The notes under the pieces are model-generated. The model was given only the letters and a program-made list of their open reading frames with translations. It was not told where the DNA came from and ran no database searches. Positions 12,709-23,781 of a stretch of DNA of 64,000 nucleotides are shown here, in pieces; the first letter of the stretch is position 1, and each line of letters begins with the position of its first letter. The translations under genes were made by a program, and so were the position numbers. This DNA is from Tetranychus cinnabarinus (taxonomy: Eukaryota > Arthropoda > Arachnida > Trombidiformes > Tetranychidae), in assembly GCA_022266195.1 (NCBI GenBank), contig WHVY01000001.1:9548001-9612000 (forward strand), read 5' to 3'.

Positions 12709-12797
12709 AACTCTGTTTACATTGCATCCTTAATTGTATTCGGGTCTGGCAATTATCATGCTCATAATTTTTAATCTAAAATTTGGTTTTTCTTATC

Positions 12798-12803
12798 AAT
12801 AAA
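12798..12803 (+). terminator. Poly(A) signal of GST copy 1
   Basis: AATAAA 90 bp past the stop codon. Confidence 0.6.
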
Positions 12804-12809
12804 AAAGCA

Positions 12810-13980
12810 AGCAAAGCATTCATTTAATGTTTGAACTTTATCTTCTCAGCTTTGATCACCATTTACAATATTACCGCTAAATCAAGCAATTGAACAATAA
12901 TGCAAGAAAGCTGATTATGTCATTTCAACTGATGGCTTAGTATCACTGTCAAAGTTGTTACCTATCAACATATCCACCTCCTTTATTAGCAATATCAATT
13001 CACTTGAAGATAAAAATAGCTGTCAATGGCAGGATCATTGGTGTCATAAAACATAGCACAGAAATTAAGATCTTATGTGTAACTTCACTCAATTGTAGAT
13101 TATTAAAGCAGTTGATCATTAAAAAACAGTCTGAGTAATCTTATTCAATCGTTTTTGTATCTGTCTCCTTCATTTTAAACAACCCTGATTGAAGTGTCTC
13201 AGAACTCAATCGCCTTATCATGTCAAGTTTTTCAAGATTCTTAGATAAATATTCAAAATCCATCAGCATTACAAACTCTAAATCAAGGTTAAGGAAAAAA
13301 TTTTGCAAAAACATATTCACATTATATCATTGAAATATCAGGTCATTAGGTAAGTCTCGATGTCTGTTATGTTTCAAATGTTAGATAAAAATGCCAAAAT
13401 CTTATAAAAGGCCACAAATTTAATCGATTATCAGTTTTTTTTGTTTTCCCATAGACAAAGGGTTTTTTAATTTTTAATTCGAGGCCAACCAAACAGCATA
13501 GAATGGCTTGATTTTGATAACCTGTTTGATAACAAACCTGAAAGAATCTGATAAAAAATAAATTCTCCATATTTAGCGGGACTTACCTAAGCCCCTAATA
13601 ATATATCAGATCATAATTTTAATGATAACTAAAGAGTCGATTTTTGTTGGGGTATGAGAAATGGACTCTGCTTATTTTAGTTAATTGTTGCAAATTGACA
13701 AAAAGGTCAAATTAACACACGAAATGAATTTATAAATTGATTGGAAAACCAGTTAAAAATACAGAAAAATGAATGTTAAAAATTGGATTTCTTAAGTTAT
13801 TTCAATGTTTGATTTCATTTTTTGGCGCTTCTTTTTTCATTACACTAAAAGTGCCTTCTGATTGTGTACTGGAGAAATAAATTTCATGGTATTTTCCTTC
13901 AGAGATATTCAACAATAAAAACTGATACTGACGTGAGATCATCTCATTTCTCTTATTACTTTACTCTTTGCTCTACATCG
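12810..13980. other. Intergenic spacer between GST copies 1 and 2
   Basis: AT-rich spacer with no gene-like ORF. The minus frame at 13367-13570 lacks any domain or splice support. The last 100 bp merge into the shared GST promoter and leader block. Confidence 0.45.
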
Positions 13981-14008
13981 TACTGTATAAGTATCGTACA
14001 GCATCACT

Positions 14009-14080
14009 TGTGTTTCATTGTTAGTTAAACTACTTTCTTATTTTGTGCTTGATTAACTGAAGTCACTTTGAATCATAAAA
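14009..14080 (+). promoter_or_regulatory. Shared GST leader block (best-preserved example)
   Basis: The segment from TTTCATTGTTAGTTAAAC through GTGCTTGATTAACTGAAGTCA to the ATG recurs before GST copies 1 (10828-10893), 2, 4 (29728-29796) and 6 (33348-33410) and, shortened, before the two pseudogenes. It covers the presumed 5' UTR and core promoter, so the copies probably share basal control. Confidence 0.55.
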
Positions 14081-16308
14081 ATGGTCATCGAACTGTATCA
14101 ATTACCTTACTCTGCTCCTTGCCTACAAGTAAGAATGGTTGGTAAAATCCTCAACATTCCCATTGAGACTAAACATCTTGATCTGGAGAAAGGTGAACAC
14201 TTAAAACCCGAATTTCTGAAGGTATGTTGTTTCAATGCATTAATAGATCATTTTCAGGTTTTCATTTGTATAAATTTTAAACTTTTGATGTGGCCGAGTC
14301 ATCTAGATTAGAGTGATCAATTTGCTTTACGTTTGAATCTGTCAAACAATTAACTGCTTTTCAATTCTGAATTCTTTCGAACTTGCCAGGGTATATTGAC
14401 TTACGATAGATATAATATAATAGTTTAGTAATCATAGCATTTAATTCTTCCAGTTGATCTTAAAAGTTAACTACAGTAACCTACTAGATGATGGCAGTAA
14501 ATTATACAGTCGCGCGTTAACTCCTCTGTCCACATGTTAAATTATGAAAGTTTTGATTGAATTTTTAAGCTTTTCTGAGGACTGAAACTGAGGATTGTAA
14601 CAATTTATTTCATTATTTATTAATATATGGATTTCGTTAGTTATTTCAATTTTTATTTGCATTATTTGCTGTGTACATAAGCTAATGATTCTGTATTCAG
14701 TTAATGTACGCTAAATTGTATTACTAAAGAGTAATAGCGTTACTGGGTGGGTTAAAGTTCATAATGACTTATGACTTTCGGATGGTTAGGTGTGTTCGAG
14801 TGTTAACTCTCTGAATCTTTAACCTTTACCGACATTGTCCTCACCCCGTACTCGTAAACTTTGACTTTTCTTAAACTTAAACTTTATCAATAATGGGATA
14901 TGAAGTCGTCTTATTAAAGCTAGTTAGTATCATTAGATAGATATCGTTAGATAATTACATGATGAAACATTCGAAAGCTTATTTCATTGAGAGCAACTAC
15001 ACGTTTAATAGACTGAATGTATTAGGTAAACTAGAAAATACCAAACCTTTAAAAAGGTTTTTACTCTAATACAAATAATCAATACTTGCTCTTCACCACT
15101 TCGAAACTGAATTGACATAAAATAGGAATTAAAAAGATTGACCATTCAACAAAAGAAATGTATTTTGATGAAAAAATATAAATAAAATCCTGTAATATAT
15201 TTTCTTTTTCTTTTAGATCAACCCATTCCACTGTATTCCGACCATGGTTGATGATGGATTTGCTTTATGGGAAAGGTGAGATACTTAAGGAAATAGATGA
15301 TGACCTATCTGGCAAGCTACGGATAAGATAAGTTCAGGGAAAAATTAAGTTACTTAAGAATAATTAAGCTACTGTCGAGTACCCGGTTAAAGCAACTTGT
15401 GTTTCTCAGTCTCCATCTAGTGATAATGGCTTTTAGAAAGTGGCAGCGCTTAAGATTTAGGTAATGTAAGGATTATATAAATTATAAAAACAATGTAAAT
15501 TTTCAAAAATTCATAGATGGCGACTGTGAAAATTGCTTTAAACGGGTCACTAAAAAATTGCTTTAACCGGGTACTCGACAGTAGTTATCCTTTTTATGCT
15601 GGTTACATTGTGATAGCTACAAATTTTGAGCAAAGCTAATCAAAGAGACATTCAGATCCCAAAAAAATTACGTCTCAACTTTCTCTACATATTTGAATGT
15701 TTTCGTTGAGCAAAATAAGGCTTTCCAGCTTGAATAGGTAAAATATTAAAAAATTATCTAAAAGCATTTCGAAGAGTTCGGTTCTGCGATTGAATTTTCA
15801 AGAAGGTGATGAGCTATTTCATGAATTTAATTACTTTTTTCTCCATATTCCACTGTACAGTCGGGCAATCATGACTTATTTGGTTAACAAGTATGCACCT
15901 GAAAGCAGTCTTTATCCCAAAGACGTGAAAGCTCGTGCAACTGTCGAACGATGGCTTTACTGGGACACTGGCTCACTTTACGCGACTCTTTTCTCGTACT
16001 ATATTGCTATTATCGAAGGAGGTAAACCAGATCCAGCAATCGCTACACTTTTCATGGATAAAGTCAAGCTTCTTGATGAGGCCCTTGCAAAGACCAAGTA
16101 CTTGTGCGGAGACACCGTTACTTTGGCTGACCTTTCTGTTTTGTGTAGCATAAGCGCTGCTAAAGGTGCAGACTTTGATCTTAGTGCATACAAAAATATT
16201 GAAAGTTGGTTGAAGGAACTGGAAACTAACTCTGTTAGTTGGTGGAAAGAGTTGGTCACTGACCCTATCAAAGATTTCCGAGAATTCCTTCGAAATTGTT
16301 CTCGTTAA
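14081..16308 (+). CDS. Delta-class glutathione S-transferase, copy 2
   Basis: Exons 14081-14221, 15217-15275 and 15861-16308 encode 215 residues. Catalytic-site region LPYSAPCLQVR keeps Ser11; HCIPTMVDDG and ESRAI are intact. The expected Arg after SAPC is Leu here, as in the exon-1 pseudogene at 23782, so that pseudogene derives from this copy or its close relative. The second half differs from its neighbours mainly between residues 110 and 125 (SYYIAIIEGGKPDPAIATLF), which is one residue shorter than in copy 1 and lies where delta GST substrate-binding helices fall. Intron 2 carries a 210-bp TA-flanked MITE. AATAAA is at 16388-16393. Confidence 0.92.
15372..15581. mobile_element. Tc1/mariner-type MITE in GST copy 2 intron
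   Basis: A 210-bp non-coding element with perfect 24-bp terminal inverted repeats, beginning CTGTCGAGTACCCGG, flanked on both sides by TA (15370-15371 and 15582-15583). TA duplication is the mark of Tc1/mariner transposases. It holds no ORF and so depends on a partner transposase; its termini do not resemble those of the mariner at 24752-25952. Confidence 0.85.
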
Positions 16309-16387
16309 AACTTCTGGTTACGTTGCATCCTCAATCGTGCCCTGCTCTGGCATCATAAAGATTTTTACTAATCTAGTTTACTTATGA

Positions 16388-16393
16388 AATAAA
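16388..16393 (+). terminator. Poly(A) signal of GST copy 2
   Basis: AATAAA 80 bp past the stop codon. Confidence 0.6.
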
Positions 16394-16877
16394 AAGCAAA
16401 GAAATAATAAAATACTTCAAAATGTATTTGTCCAGCTTTAAACAGTGTCTAGTAGATTAACACTAAATGAAGATGTTGAACAATGAAAGTTGAAGTTTTG
16501 GTTGATTGTTTAAACTTAAATTGAACTGAATAGGGAAGGGAATCATCCTGTTTAGCATGATGACGTGAAGTCCGAAATTTACGCTTTATTTATTTGATGG
16601 ACTTTCAGGAAAATAAAAATTAACTTCATCTGTTAAAAGGATTTAAACATTTATTATGCATTATCATTTCAGTCATATTTTTTATTCATATAAGAATCAT
16701 ATTTTATTTTTGATTGATGTAGACATCTCTAAGATTTCCGTGATTTCCTTTAACTGCCCAGTTGAAGGCGGCATACACGCCAGAAAATGCGCACCTAATA
16801 AGTCTCAGATTTTATGCAAATTTTGCGATGATAAAATTAGATGGGCGCTAAGCGATTGTTCTAAATTTCTAGAAACA

Positions 16878-16960
16878 AAAAAATCCTCAGGATTAGATTC
16901 GAACCCTTTATCACTCAATTTAATTTAACCTATCACTTTAACCACTGAGCTCGATGATTA
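16878..16960 (-). ncRNA. tRNA-like pol III promoter (SINE head or tRNA relic)
   Basis: On the minus strand GCTCAGTGGTTAAAG (16936-16950) resembles a tRNA A box, and GGTTCGAATCT (16895-16905) resembles a B box about 40 bp downstream, close to tRNA spacing. A run of seven T residues follows. The arms do not fold into a clean cloverleaf, so this is more likely a tRNA-derived SINE head or a decayed tRNA than a working tRNA gene. Confidence 0.45.
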
Positions 16961-17025
16961 TTTACTTCACTCTTCGATATGTAGAGTTACATCCCAGATA
17001 ATGAGATTAATTGGAAATGAAATGC

Positions 17026-17080
17026 CACTTGAGTTTGTTTGTTAGTGAAATTATTTTGTACTTGACTAATTGAAGTCAAA
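17026..17080 (+). pseudogene. Orphan GST leader with no exon behind it
   Basis: The stretch CACTTGAGTTTGTTTGTTAG ... TGACTAATTGAAGTCAAAT aligns by eye with the leader before GST copies 2 and 4, but no GST exon follows. Just upstream (16986-17004) is the sequence that also ends the hairpin element before copy 4. This marks a lost or truncated array member. Confidence 0.6.
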
Positions 17081-17161
17081 TTTTGTGATTTAGAAAAGAT
17101 AATCTTGATTCTTGAGAATCTCCGACTCTTGAAAGGCTGATCGGTCCAAATTTATGTGGAT

Positions 17162-17640
17162 TCAAAATTCGCTCCTTTTCAATGTAAACCAAGGTAACCA
17201 AGTTGAAGAAACGGATTTCCTTATCCTTTCAATTAATGTGTTCCTTTGTATTGTTAACTGTTGTATCTGTGTTTTATCTTCGGTAATTATCGCGAAAAAA
17301 TGTATTACTTCACTAGTATTCTGAAAATTTTGTTTAAATTGTTGATACAATTTCATTATTTCTCCAATAAGCCACAAAGTATGAGGCAAAAAAAGATTAA
17401 CAAGCCTCAAACCTTGAGTACTATGTTTTTGTACAAACCTTGATATTAATATCATTTCATTGTTTCTCCATCAAGCTTTGCTAATTGGACGAGAAGCTCG
17501 TTTTTCTTGTTTATCTGAAATACAAGTTCACCCTGATACATGTAGATACAGAATTGTTGGAAAAGATATCCTCGTCAACTCAAGAAAAGAGTGTAAATTA
17601 ACCTTCATGTGCAAAAGCACTGTTGTGAGTATTAATGAAA
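17162..17640. other. Region with unassigned coding-like fragments
   Basis: A minus frame over 17162-17455 ends in SVSSTWLPWFTLKRSEF. A plus frame at 17475-17624 reads REARFSCLSEIQVHPDTCRY and is followed by a GTGAGT donor-like site. Both look more protein-like than the surrounding DNA, but neither has a start, a recognised domain or a continuous exon chain. They may be fragments of old genes or transposons. Confidence 0.25.
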
Positions 17641-17659
17641 AAACACGTAACAAAATATA

Positions 17660-18147
17660 TCATTTCAATATTAACATTTAATAGCACACTAATAATTTCA
17701 TCGTCAGCATCAATCTCTGATTCCGATTCAGAGGCATCTTCATATGAAAGCTGGATGTTTTTCAGTATCTTTCATTTGCTCAACAACAGTTTACATGATT
17801 TTAACTGTCATCATATTACAATCTTGCAGACTTTTCTTATTTTCTTCAATGTCACATGCTAAACGCGATGTAATTTTCAAAACATTTCTCACTAACTCGG
17901 TCAATTCCAAAAATTTGCGATCTATACGCACTGATAAACCACTTCGATGTTTGCCTCCTTTCACTTCTCTTTTCATGTGATTGATATCCTTTCCAGGTCG
18001 TTGTTGTTGGTTTTTAGAATTGTTTTGTATGCTTGAATTGAATGAGGAAGCAAAAATCGGCATTGAGATGCTTTTATTCGGCAATCTCCTAGATGTTACC
18101 ATTGGTGTTGTTGTTGTTCGTGTTTTTTTCGGGATAACTGTGTTCAT
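17660..18147 (-). pseudogene. Broken unknown gene, basic N-terminus and acidic tail
   Basis: The open part, starting at the ATG complement(18145-18147), runs 118 residues to a TAA at 17791-17793. It begins MNTVIPKKTRTTTTPMVTSR, has a Gln/Asn-rich basic middle and then a likely amphipathic helix (RKFLELTELVRNVLKITSRL). The same frame resumes after the TAA with TVVEQMKDTEKHPAF. After a one-base shift it continues as an acidic tail EDASESESEIDADDEII. This pattern (one stop, one frameshift, no intron) suggests a decayed, possibly retrocopied gene; an unrecognised intron is the alternative. I do not recognise the family. Confidence 0.4.
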
Positions 18148-18254
18148 GTTGACGTGGAAAAACTTAAACACAAATTGTTAATAACAATGAAGCTTGAGCA
18201 GATGATGCGAAATTGTTTATTTATAATAAGCAATATTGTTAAATCACTGAAATA

Positions 18255-19066
18255 TTAGGTTTTCAATAAAGTTTTGACTGTCTCAGCTCAATGAACTTCG
18301 AATGCAGATTAAATTGAAACAAAATAACTTTATTAATCAAAATATTCACCATCGTTTTCCACAACGTTAAACCATCTTTGAGGCAACTTATCAAGGCCTG
18401 ATCTCAAAAAGTTACAGCCGTCGAAGAAGCGCTTTAGGGCATGTTCGAGTTCGACTTTTGAACTTAACTTTTGAAAGATTGAGAAAAAGGAAGAAATCTG
18501 AAGGAGCCAAGTCTGGTGAATAAGCAGAGTGGGGTAAAACGTCCTATTTCAGTTCCTTCAGCTTTTGTCGCGTCATTGAAGCCGAATGAGGCCTTGCATT
18601 ATCATGCAAATAGACAATCTCGTCTCTATTGACCGCTCTGGCTATGATCGATGGCAATTTTTCAGCAACTCTTTGCAGTTGTTCACAGTACAGAGAGGCA
18701 TTAACAGTTTGACCTGCACCCAAAAGCTCCCAGTGCACGATTCTGCAGCCTGACTACCAAACACAGAGCAAATTCTTACCATGTATCGGAGGCTTCGCGA
18801 ACGAAGTGGAGGGTGCACCACGATCAGTCCAATCTCTACCTCGTGCTGAATTGTCGTAATCGACCTACTTCTCATCACTCGTTAACAATTGAGGGAGAAA
18901 GTTATTGTTTTCGAGCCGAGAAAGGAGAGAATTCTGATGCTAACACGATTGATTCTTTGGTCTTCGGTTAAAGTATGAAGGACCCATTTCTCGAGCTTGC
19001 AGGTCTTACCAATTGCATGGAGATGTTCCCTAACCAAGGCTCTTATCCCCGTTGATGATAATTCTA
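18255..19066 (-). mobile_element. Degenerate mariner transposon
   Basis: Minus-strand transposase remnant, stop at 18333-18335. Recognisable blocks in order: KTCKLEKWVLHTLTEDQRINR, the signature HDNARPHSA, YSPDLAPSDFFLFLNL, and C-terminal LPQRWFNVVENDGEYFD. The HDN...SD spacing fits a mariner D34D catalytic triad. Several frameshifts and stops break it, so no active protein can be made. A possible inverted-repeat end (TTAGGTTTTCAATAAAG) is at 18255. The N-terminal third is missing where the next transposon begins near 19066. Confidence 0.85.
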
Positions 19067-19699
19067 CAAGAACCCGGTGACAAATTTGGTCCCAATGTGC
19101 TGCGAGATTTGGAAAGGTGTAAGCCACCATACGTGTCTGTTACTTGTACCGAATCAGGAAAGATTGATAGACAGGTGCTTGAGCAATGGAAACAAAAGTG
19201 TTTGGCTCCAAATATTGATAATAAATGTTGCCTTATTGTTGACTCATTTTCTCTCCATAACAAAGCTAATTTCGCTTTTGATGGTAAAGAAATTCTGCTC
19301 AAAGTAATTCCTGCTGGTGCGACATCTCTAATCCAGCCCTTGGAAGTTTATTTTTTCCGTCAATGGAAAAGTTTGCTAAAAATTTTACCGAAAGAGTTAT
19401 TCTGGATTCAATGCCATGTCCACTTCATGATAGAAAAACTATTATCAAGTTACATGCCCTCATACATAACCAATTCTGTGCTCCACTATTCATTAGAATG
19501 ATACAAACATGCTTGGAAGAGAGCAACATGCCCTGTAGAAGTAGAGATGTTTGACTCACCCGATAGTATTATCCGGGATACTGATGAGTCCATTTGTTCA
19601 ATTGAAAACTGTGGTATTGGTTCATTTATACAATGTGCTCATTGTCGTGATCATTTTTGTATCAAGTGCTTCTTTTTAAACGCCACAAACTACCATTAA
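19064..19699 (+). pseudogene. pogo/Tigger-type DDE transposase fragment with Cys-rich tail
   Basis: Plus-strand DDE_1-type remnant. Blocks: EPGDKFGPNVLRDLERC, CCLIVDSFSLHNKANF (second catalytic Asp region) and VIPAGATSLIQPLEVYFFRQW (third catalytic region, where families usually have QPLDV; here Glu). Two frameshifts (near 19363 and 19505) shift the reading. The last part ends DESICSIENCGIGSFIQCAHCRDHFCIKCFF with eight cysteines and a histidine, a probable zinc-binding tail. The N-terminal DNA-binding half is absent, so this is a dead 3' fragment abutting the mariner. Confidence 0.75.
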
Positions 19700-19732
19700 A
19701 CACCTGTATGGGCCGCTAAAATAAAGTTATTT

Positions 19733-21053
19733 CTACTTCTTTTTGCTTACTTGAAAATATTTTATTGTGTTGAAAAAAGTACGAGTTAGGCAGTTCGCGA
19801 GGTTACCTTTTAAGTGCCTCAAAATATCTTTCCATGTGATTATGCCTTGATTTTCTTCTGAATATTTCACCCATATTGGATGGACCATCAAATTATTCCT
19901 GATGCGCTTGGAAATGTGAGGCACGTCATATAAAAAGTGCGACTCATATCCATCTAGATCGAATTTTGAGTTTTCTTGTGAGACTTGCAAGACATCGAGC
20001 AACCTGCGTTTTTCTCCGTCACCATCACTGACTATAGCAATTATTTTGTAGCCAGCACCGCAAACAGCCTTCAAATTTTCGGATAAAATTGCTTTGAGAT
20101 CTTCAGCTGTCGTTTCTTCTTGTTCAAAAAATATTACGCTAAAACTTGCTTCTAGCGTTTTTCATTGCAGTTAGCAACGCTCGGTAAGCCGAACAGATTT
20201 AGCGATTTGATCTCTACGGCCATGCGACCCATGTCTTATAAACCATCAACAATATCTCTCCTTGGTAAGTAATTAAAAGATGGAATCAATTCTGTTTCAT
20301 CGAAACTTTAAACACAAACACGTTCTTCTTCATCCATACTTGCAGCATGTGATTTTAAAAGCTTAATTGTGTCTGATGAAATCCCAGTTTCAGTAAAGCG
20401 ATCAGAATCGTGGCGATCAATGGTACGAATGGATGGTAATTTAAATCGCGGTTGGATTTAACGCTATTTTTGACGTGATTTATGATAGATGCGTGATGTG
20501 AGTTTCTTAGAATCAATGGTATGGCGACGACCAGATATAGCTAATCCATGATTTTTAATGGTGCTTTCGAATAAAATGACAACGTCTCTATCCATGTATT
20601 TGTGCAATTTATAACGATGATTATAAATGAGTGAAGCTGGTGAATCACGGTCATGAATTTTCGGTCTGCGAATCTTATCTTCAAGTCTTGCAATCTTTTT
20701 CTCAATGACAAAATAACCGTTAACGAAGTTTTATTCCCATTTTGGGTGTTTCCTGCTACTGACTCGCTGCTATGATTTTTAGATGAAGATGGTGAAGAAT
20801 TGATGAAACTTGGCACAGCCCTAGGCGCCATTCTGAAACCTCTTCCAAGTGTCCTGACCATATTACTTTCAAAGTGCTTAGCGCAGACTGTTCTGCGCTC
20901 ATTCGCTTGAAGCTTGAAACCGTTCGGTAAACCATTCTTCCAATTTCTAAGCCAATCTTTCGGAAGCTTTCCATCTTTCATAGGAAACCCAAAGAACCCA
21001 ATCCGATCAGCATGCGATGATCGGCAGCCCTTAATCAAACAGGATGAAACCAC
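19733..21053 (-). pseudogene. THAP-domain P-element/THAP9-like transposase, broken
   Basis: Minus-strand reading. Complement(20541-21053) holds an N-terminal THAP domain: SSCLIKGCRSS, DWLRNW, VCAKHFE and the closing APRAVPSF, giving the C2CH zinc set. Decayed sequence follows with blocks such as ETELIPSFNYLPRRDIVDGL and DMGRMAVEIKSLNLFG. Complement(19733-20074) reads GYKIIAIVSDG and FLYDVPHISKRIRNNL, typical of P-element/THAP9 catalytic domains. Stops and frameshifts separate the parts. There is no in-frame ATG before the THAP domain. An inactive copy. Confidence 0.8.
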
Positions 21054-21188
21054 TACAAAGGAATTTCATGAGAAAGCATGCAATCGAACCTCAAATATCT
21101 TCCAAAAGAACAGACTTACTTTCTAACTTGTAAGTAAAGATTGCTAGAAATTCAAACAGAAAATACCTGTAAATAAGGTGCTATAGCA

Positions 21189-21490
21189 TTAAAATTCTGT
21201 ACAATATAATGGATAAAAAGATTTCATTGAATTAGAACGCGGTAGAGAGAACAGAGAACTCTGGTTATAATGTTGAATAATAATTTCAAAATAGTGGACG
21301 ATTATACAATTAATTTGAATGAACGCTTGCTTAAAAGTTTCAAGAGTAGTTAATAATGTCAATTGATAAAAAGATTTCATTAAATAAAAATGAGTTAGAT
21401 TAAGATATGATATGAGAAAGGCAATAATTAGTAAAATGTGAAGAGAGAACAGAAATAGTTGATTATAAAGTTTAATAATAATTCTTAATC
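21189..21490. repeat. Diverged tandem duplication
   Basis: Two related segments, roughly 21205-21290 and 21362-21485, each contain GATAAAAAGATTTCATT, AGAGAGAACAGA and TTATAAxGTTxAATAATAATT in the same order. The unit is about 155 bp. No coding content is seen. Confidence 0.55.
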
Positions 21491-21494
21491 ATTA

Positions 21495-22400
21495 TATCAA
21501 AACAAAGTTTTCAAATGTAATATCAGGATTTGGATTGATACTCACGCGTTGTACCCCATAACCTAACTGGAAGCGTACCACACCAAATCAAATCGAGACC
21601 TGACCTAACCTATCCAAAAACACCAAATGTACCTACCGAAACGACAATGACTCCGAGACCAAACCAAATGAGATCAAGACCTAAGGAAAATAGAGAGAAA
21701 AGCATTAATATGTGTTAGTATCAATTAAGTTAGGGTTAAAGGTTGTTAGTAAAAGTGTTAGCAAAGGTGTATCGAAAATTTATACTTATTTGAATCCACT
21801 GTTTATTAAATTGATGAAAATTATAAAAAACAACCTGAAAAAAGAAGAAAAAACTAATTAATTAACTAATTTAATGAACAAAACTAATAAATATAAATAT
21901 AAACAAGTAAATAAACATAATACATATGATGTATAAAAAAGGGAAAAGAAAGAGAAAAAGAAAGGCTAGTTTGCCAAAAAGAAAGAGAAAAGAAAGAGAC
22001 TCTTTCTTTTGCGCCACCTAATGTTTTACATAAATAATAGGATTTTATGTTCATTCATCCTTCTCCCTACCTCCTTACTCTTTGTTAAACACACACTTAA
22101 TATACTTTCATTGGGTTTTTAATCTCATAGTTAATGCAAACTGTTAACTGTGTAAGCACTGTTAACCATTAAAATGTATTTGGTTAATAATAGGCAAATT
22201 AAATTAAATATTAATAACAAAAAATTGCTGGACATGGAATAACTCAACGTTATTACATCATAATATAAAGCTTTTTAGAGCCTCTTTCCAACTCAATGAT
22301 AATCGGTTGATTATCAGCTGACCTTTTTGGTGTGACTTTTCTTATTGGTTTAATCAAAGCATTATTCACTCCATTTCTATGGCCAATTCTTTCACCATTA
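21495..22400. other. AT-rich region with short repeats
   Basis: No gene seen. At 21583-21685 the phrase ACCAAATCAAATCGAGACCT recurs in altered form (ACCAAACCAAATGAGATCAA), a short degenerate repeat. The rest is A-rich sequence. Confidence 0.35.
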
Positions 22401-23424
22401 CCGATTTGCTAACATCATGACTGTCAGCATCTTTATGATTACAATTGCCACCATTACTCAGATCTTCACCATTATCCAAATCTTTACTATTATTCAGATC
22501 TTTATCAATATCTTCACCATATTTATCATCATCACCAGCTTAATCATCATTACCATCTTCAACATCGTCATTATTACCATTAACACCATTGTCAACTTGC
22601 CCATTTTCACCAATGAAATCTTCACTTATTTCATTCTCATCTCGTTCATTTTCATGATCATTTCTAACCAATTTAACCGGCTCCAAGCACTTAGATACAG
22701 CAACATGTGTAACTTTAGAGTCTCTTATACCCATTTGAGCTATGATTTGAAATATGACCTGTCCTTAACGAAATGGTTCGCTGCCTGAAGCGCGCTTCAA
22801 ATACTGTTGTTGTTGATGTTGCTCTAAAGCCATCGTTTGTTGTTCGTCTTCCATCATTCATATCAGCAACATCAAACATTTTTTGAGTAAACCTCTTATT
22901 GTATTGATTCCAAGGATTTGTAATGAATAACATGGGCCAGCTTTCTCTCTTATTGGTCGATGACCATTTGAAACGGGTAAGCAAGATATATATTTGTCTA
23001 ATATTTTGTAATATGAATTATCATTATTTGTGCCCAATTGCTTGATAGATTCTTTTCTGATTTTACTGTGTTTAATAACTCCTTGGTCATTTTTTCTTAT
23101 CATAGGCCAGAACTTAACGAATTTGGTACCATTGGAATCAACTTTGAAAATGAACTGTTAAATTTTCAGAGTATAATGTTCAGAGTGACCACGTAAAGCC
23201 AAGACTTTTCCATTATTAAAAAATACACATTTAAGCCTTTACTTGTTTATATCCAATTTTCTTATCTCATAATTTCCTTTCGTCAACTCATTGATAGTGT
23301 CAGCTATTTTAACCCCAAGACCAATCCCATTACTTTTTAAGTGTTTCAATTTTGCATTCAATGCAACACAAACCGGTGAACCATATGTCATCAACCCAGG
23401 ACCATCATAACCATCTGACCGCAA
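22400..23424 (-). pseudogene. Decayed unknown coding region
   Basis: Minus-strand frames read SDGYDGPGLMTYGSPVCVAL (23239-23424), FVKFWPMIRKNDQGVIKHSK and NDNSYYKILDKYISCLP (22930-23125). After frame changes comes NGQVDNGVNGNNDDVEDGND, with more Asp/Asn/Glu-rich codons down to about 22420. Codon-like texture on one strand and repeated frame breaks indicate a dead gene or transposon ORF of about 300 codons. I cannot name it. The plus-strand frame here (ITIATITQIFTIIQIF) is only the shadow of the acidic tail. Confidence 0.35.
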
Positions 23425-23781
23425 TATTTAACCGTTTCTCTTTCCTCTTAAGAGACATGAATTTCACTACATTAAAAATATTTCAATATTAAACAATTTT
23501 AACACTTAATCAATTGCATTAACACAAATTTCATTATTTCATTTCAGGTAAAATTTGGATCAACTCAGTGGTCAGTGAAATCAAGGATAAAGTGATGACA
23601 AGGATCAAGTGAAGATAAGGATAAAGTGGCGACAAGGATAGGACATCTTGAAGTTATTAGATAAACACTCGGGCTACGCCCTCGCGTTTGAATCTCATAA
23701 CTTCTCGATGCAGTGGTTTAACTATGACTTAATACTTTCTTATTTAAGCTTGTTTAACTGAAGTCACTTTGAATCATAAAA

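Noticed and set aside
16878..16960. Functional tRNA gene
   Set aside because: A and B boxes are present but acceptor and T stems do not pair well, so a SINE head or relic is preferred.
18882..19130. Minus-strand 82-codon frame as one gene
   Set aside because: It spans the joint of two different transposons: its start is antisense to the pogo-type fragment and its end is mariner.
22417..22788. Plus-strand 123-codon frame rich in Ile/Thr/Phe
   Set aside because: It is the shadow of the Asp/Asn/Glu-rich minus-strand tract (GAT/AAT codons read backwards). No start context, domain or splice support.
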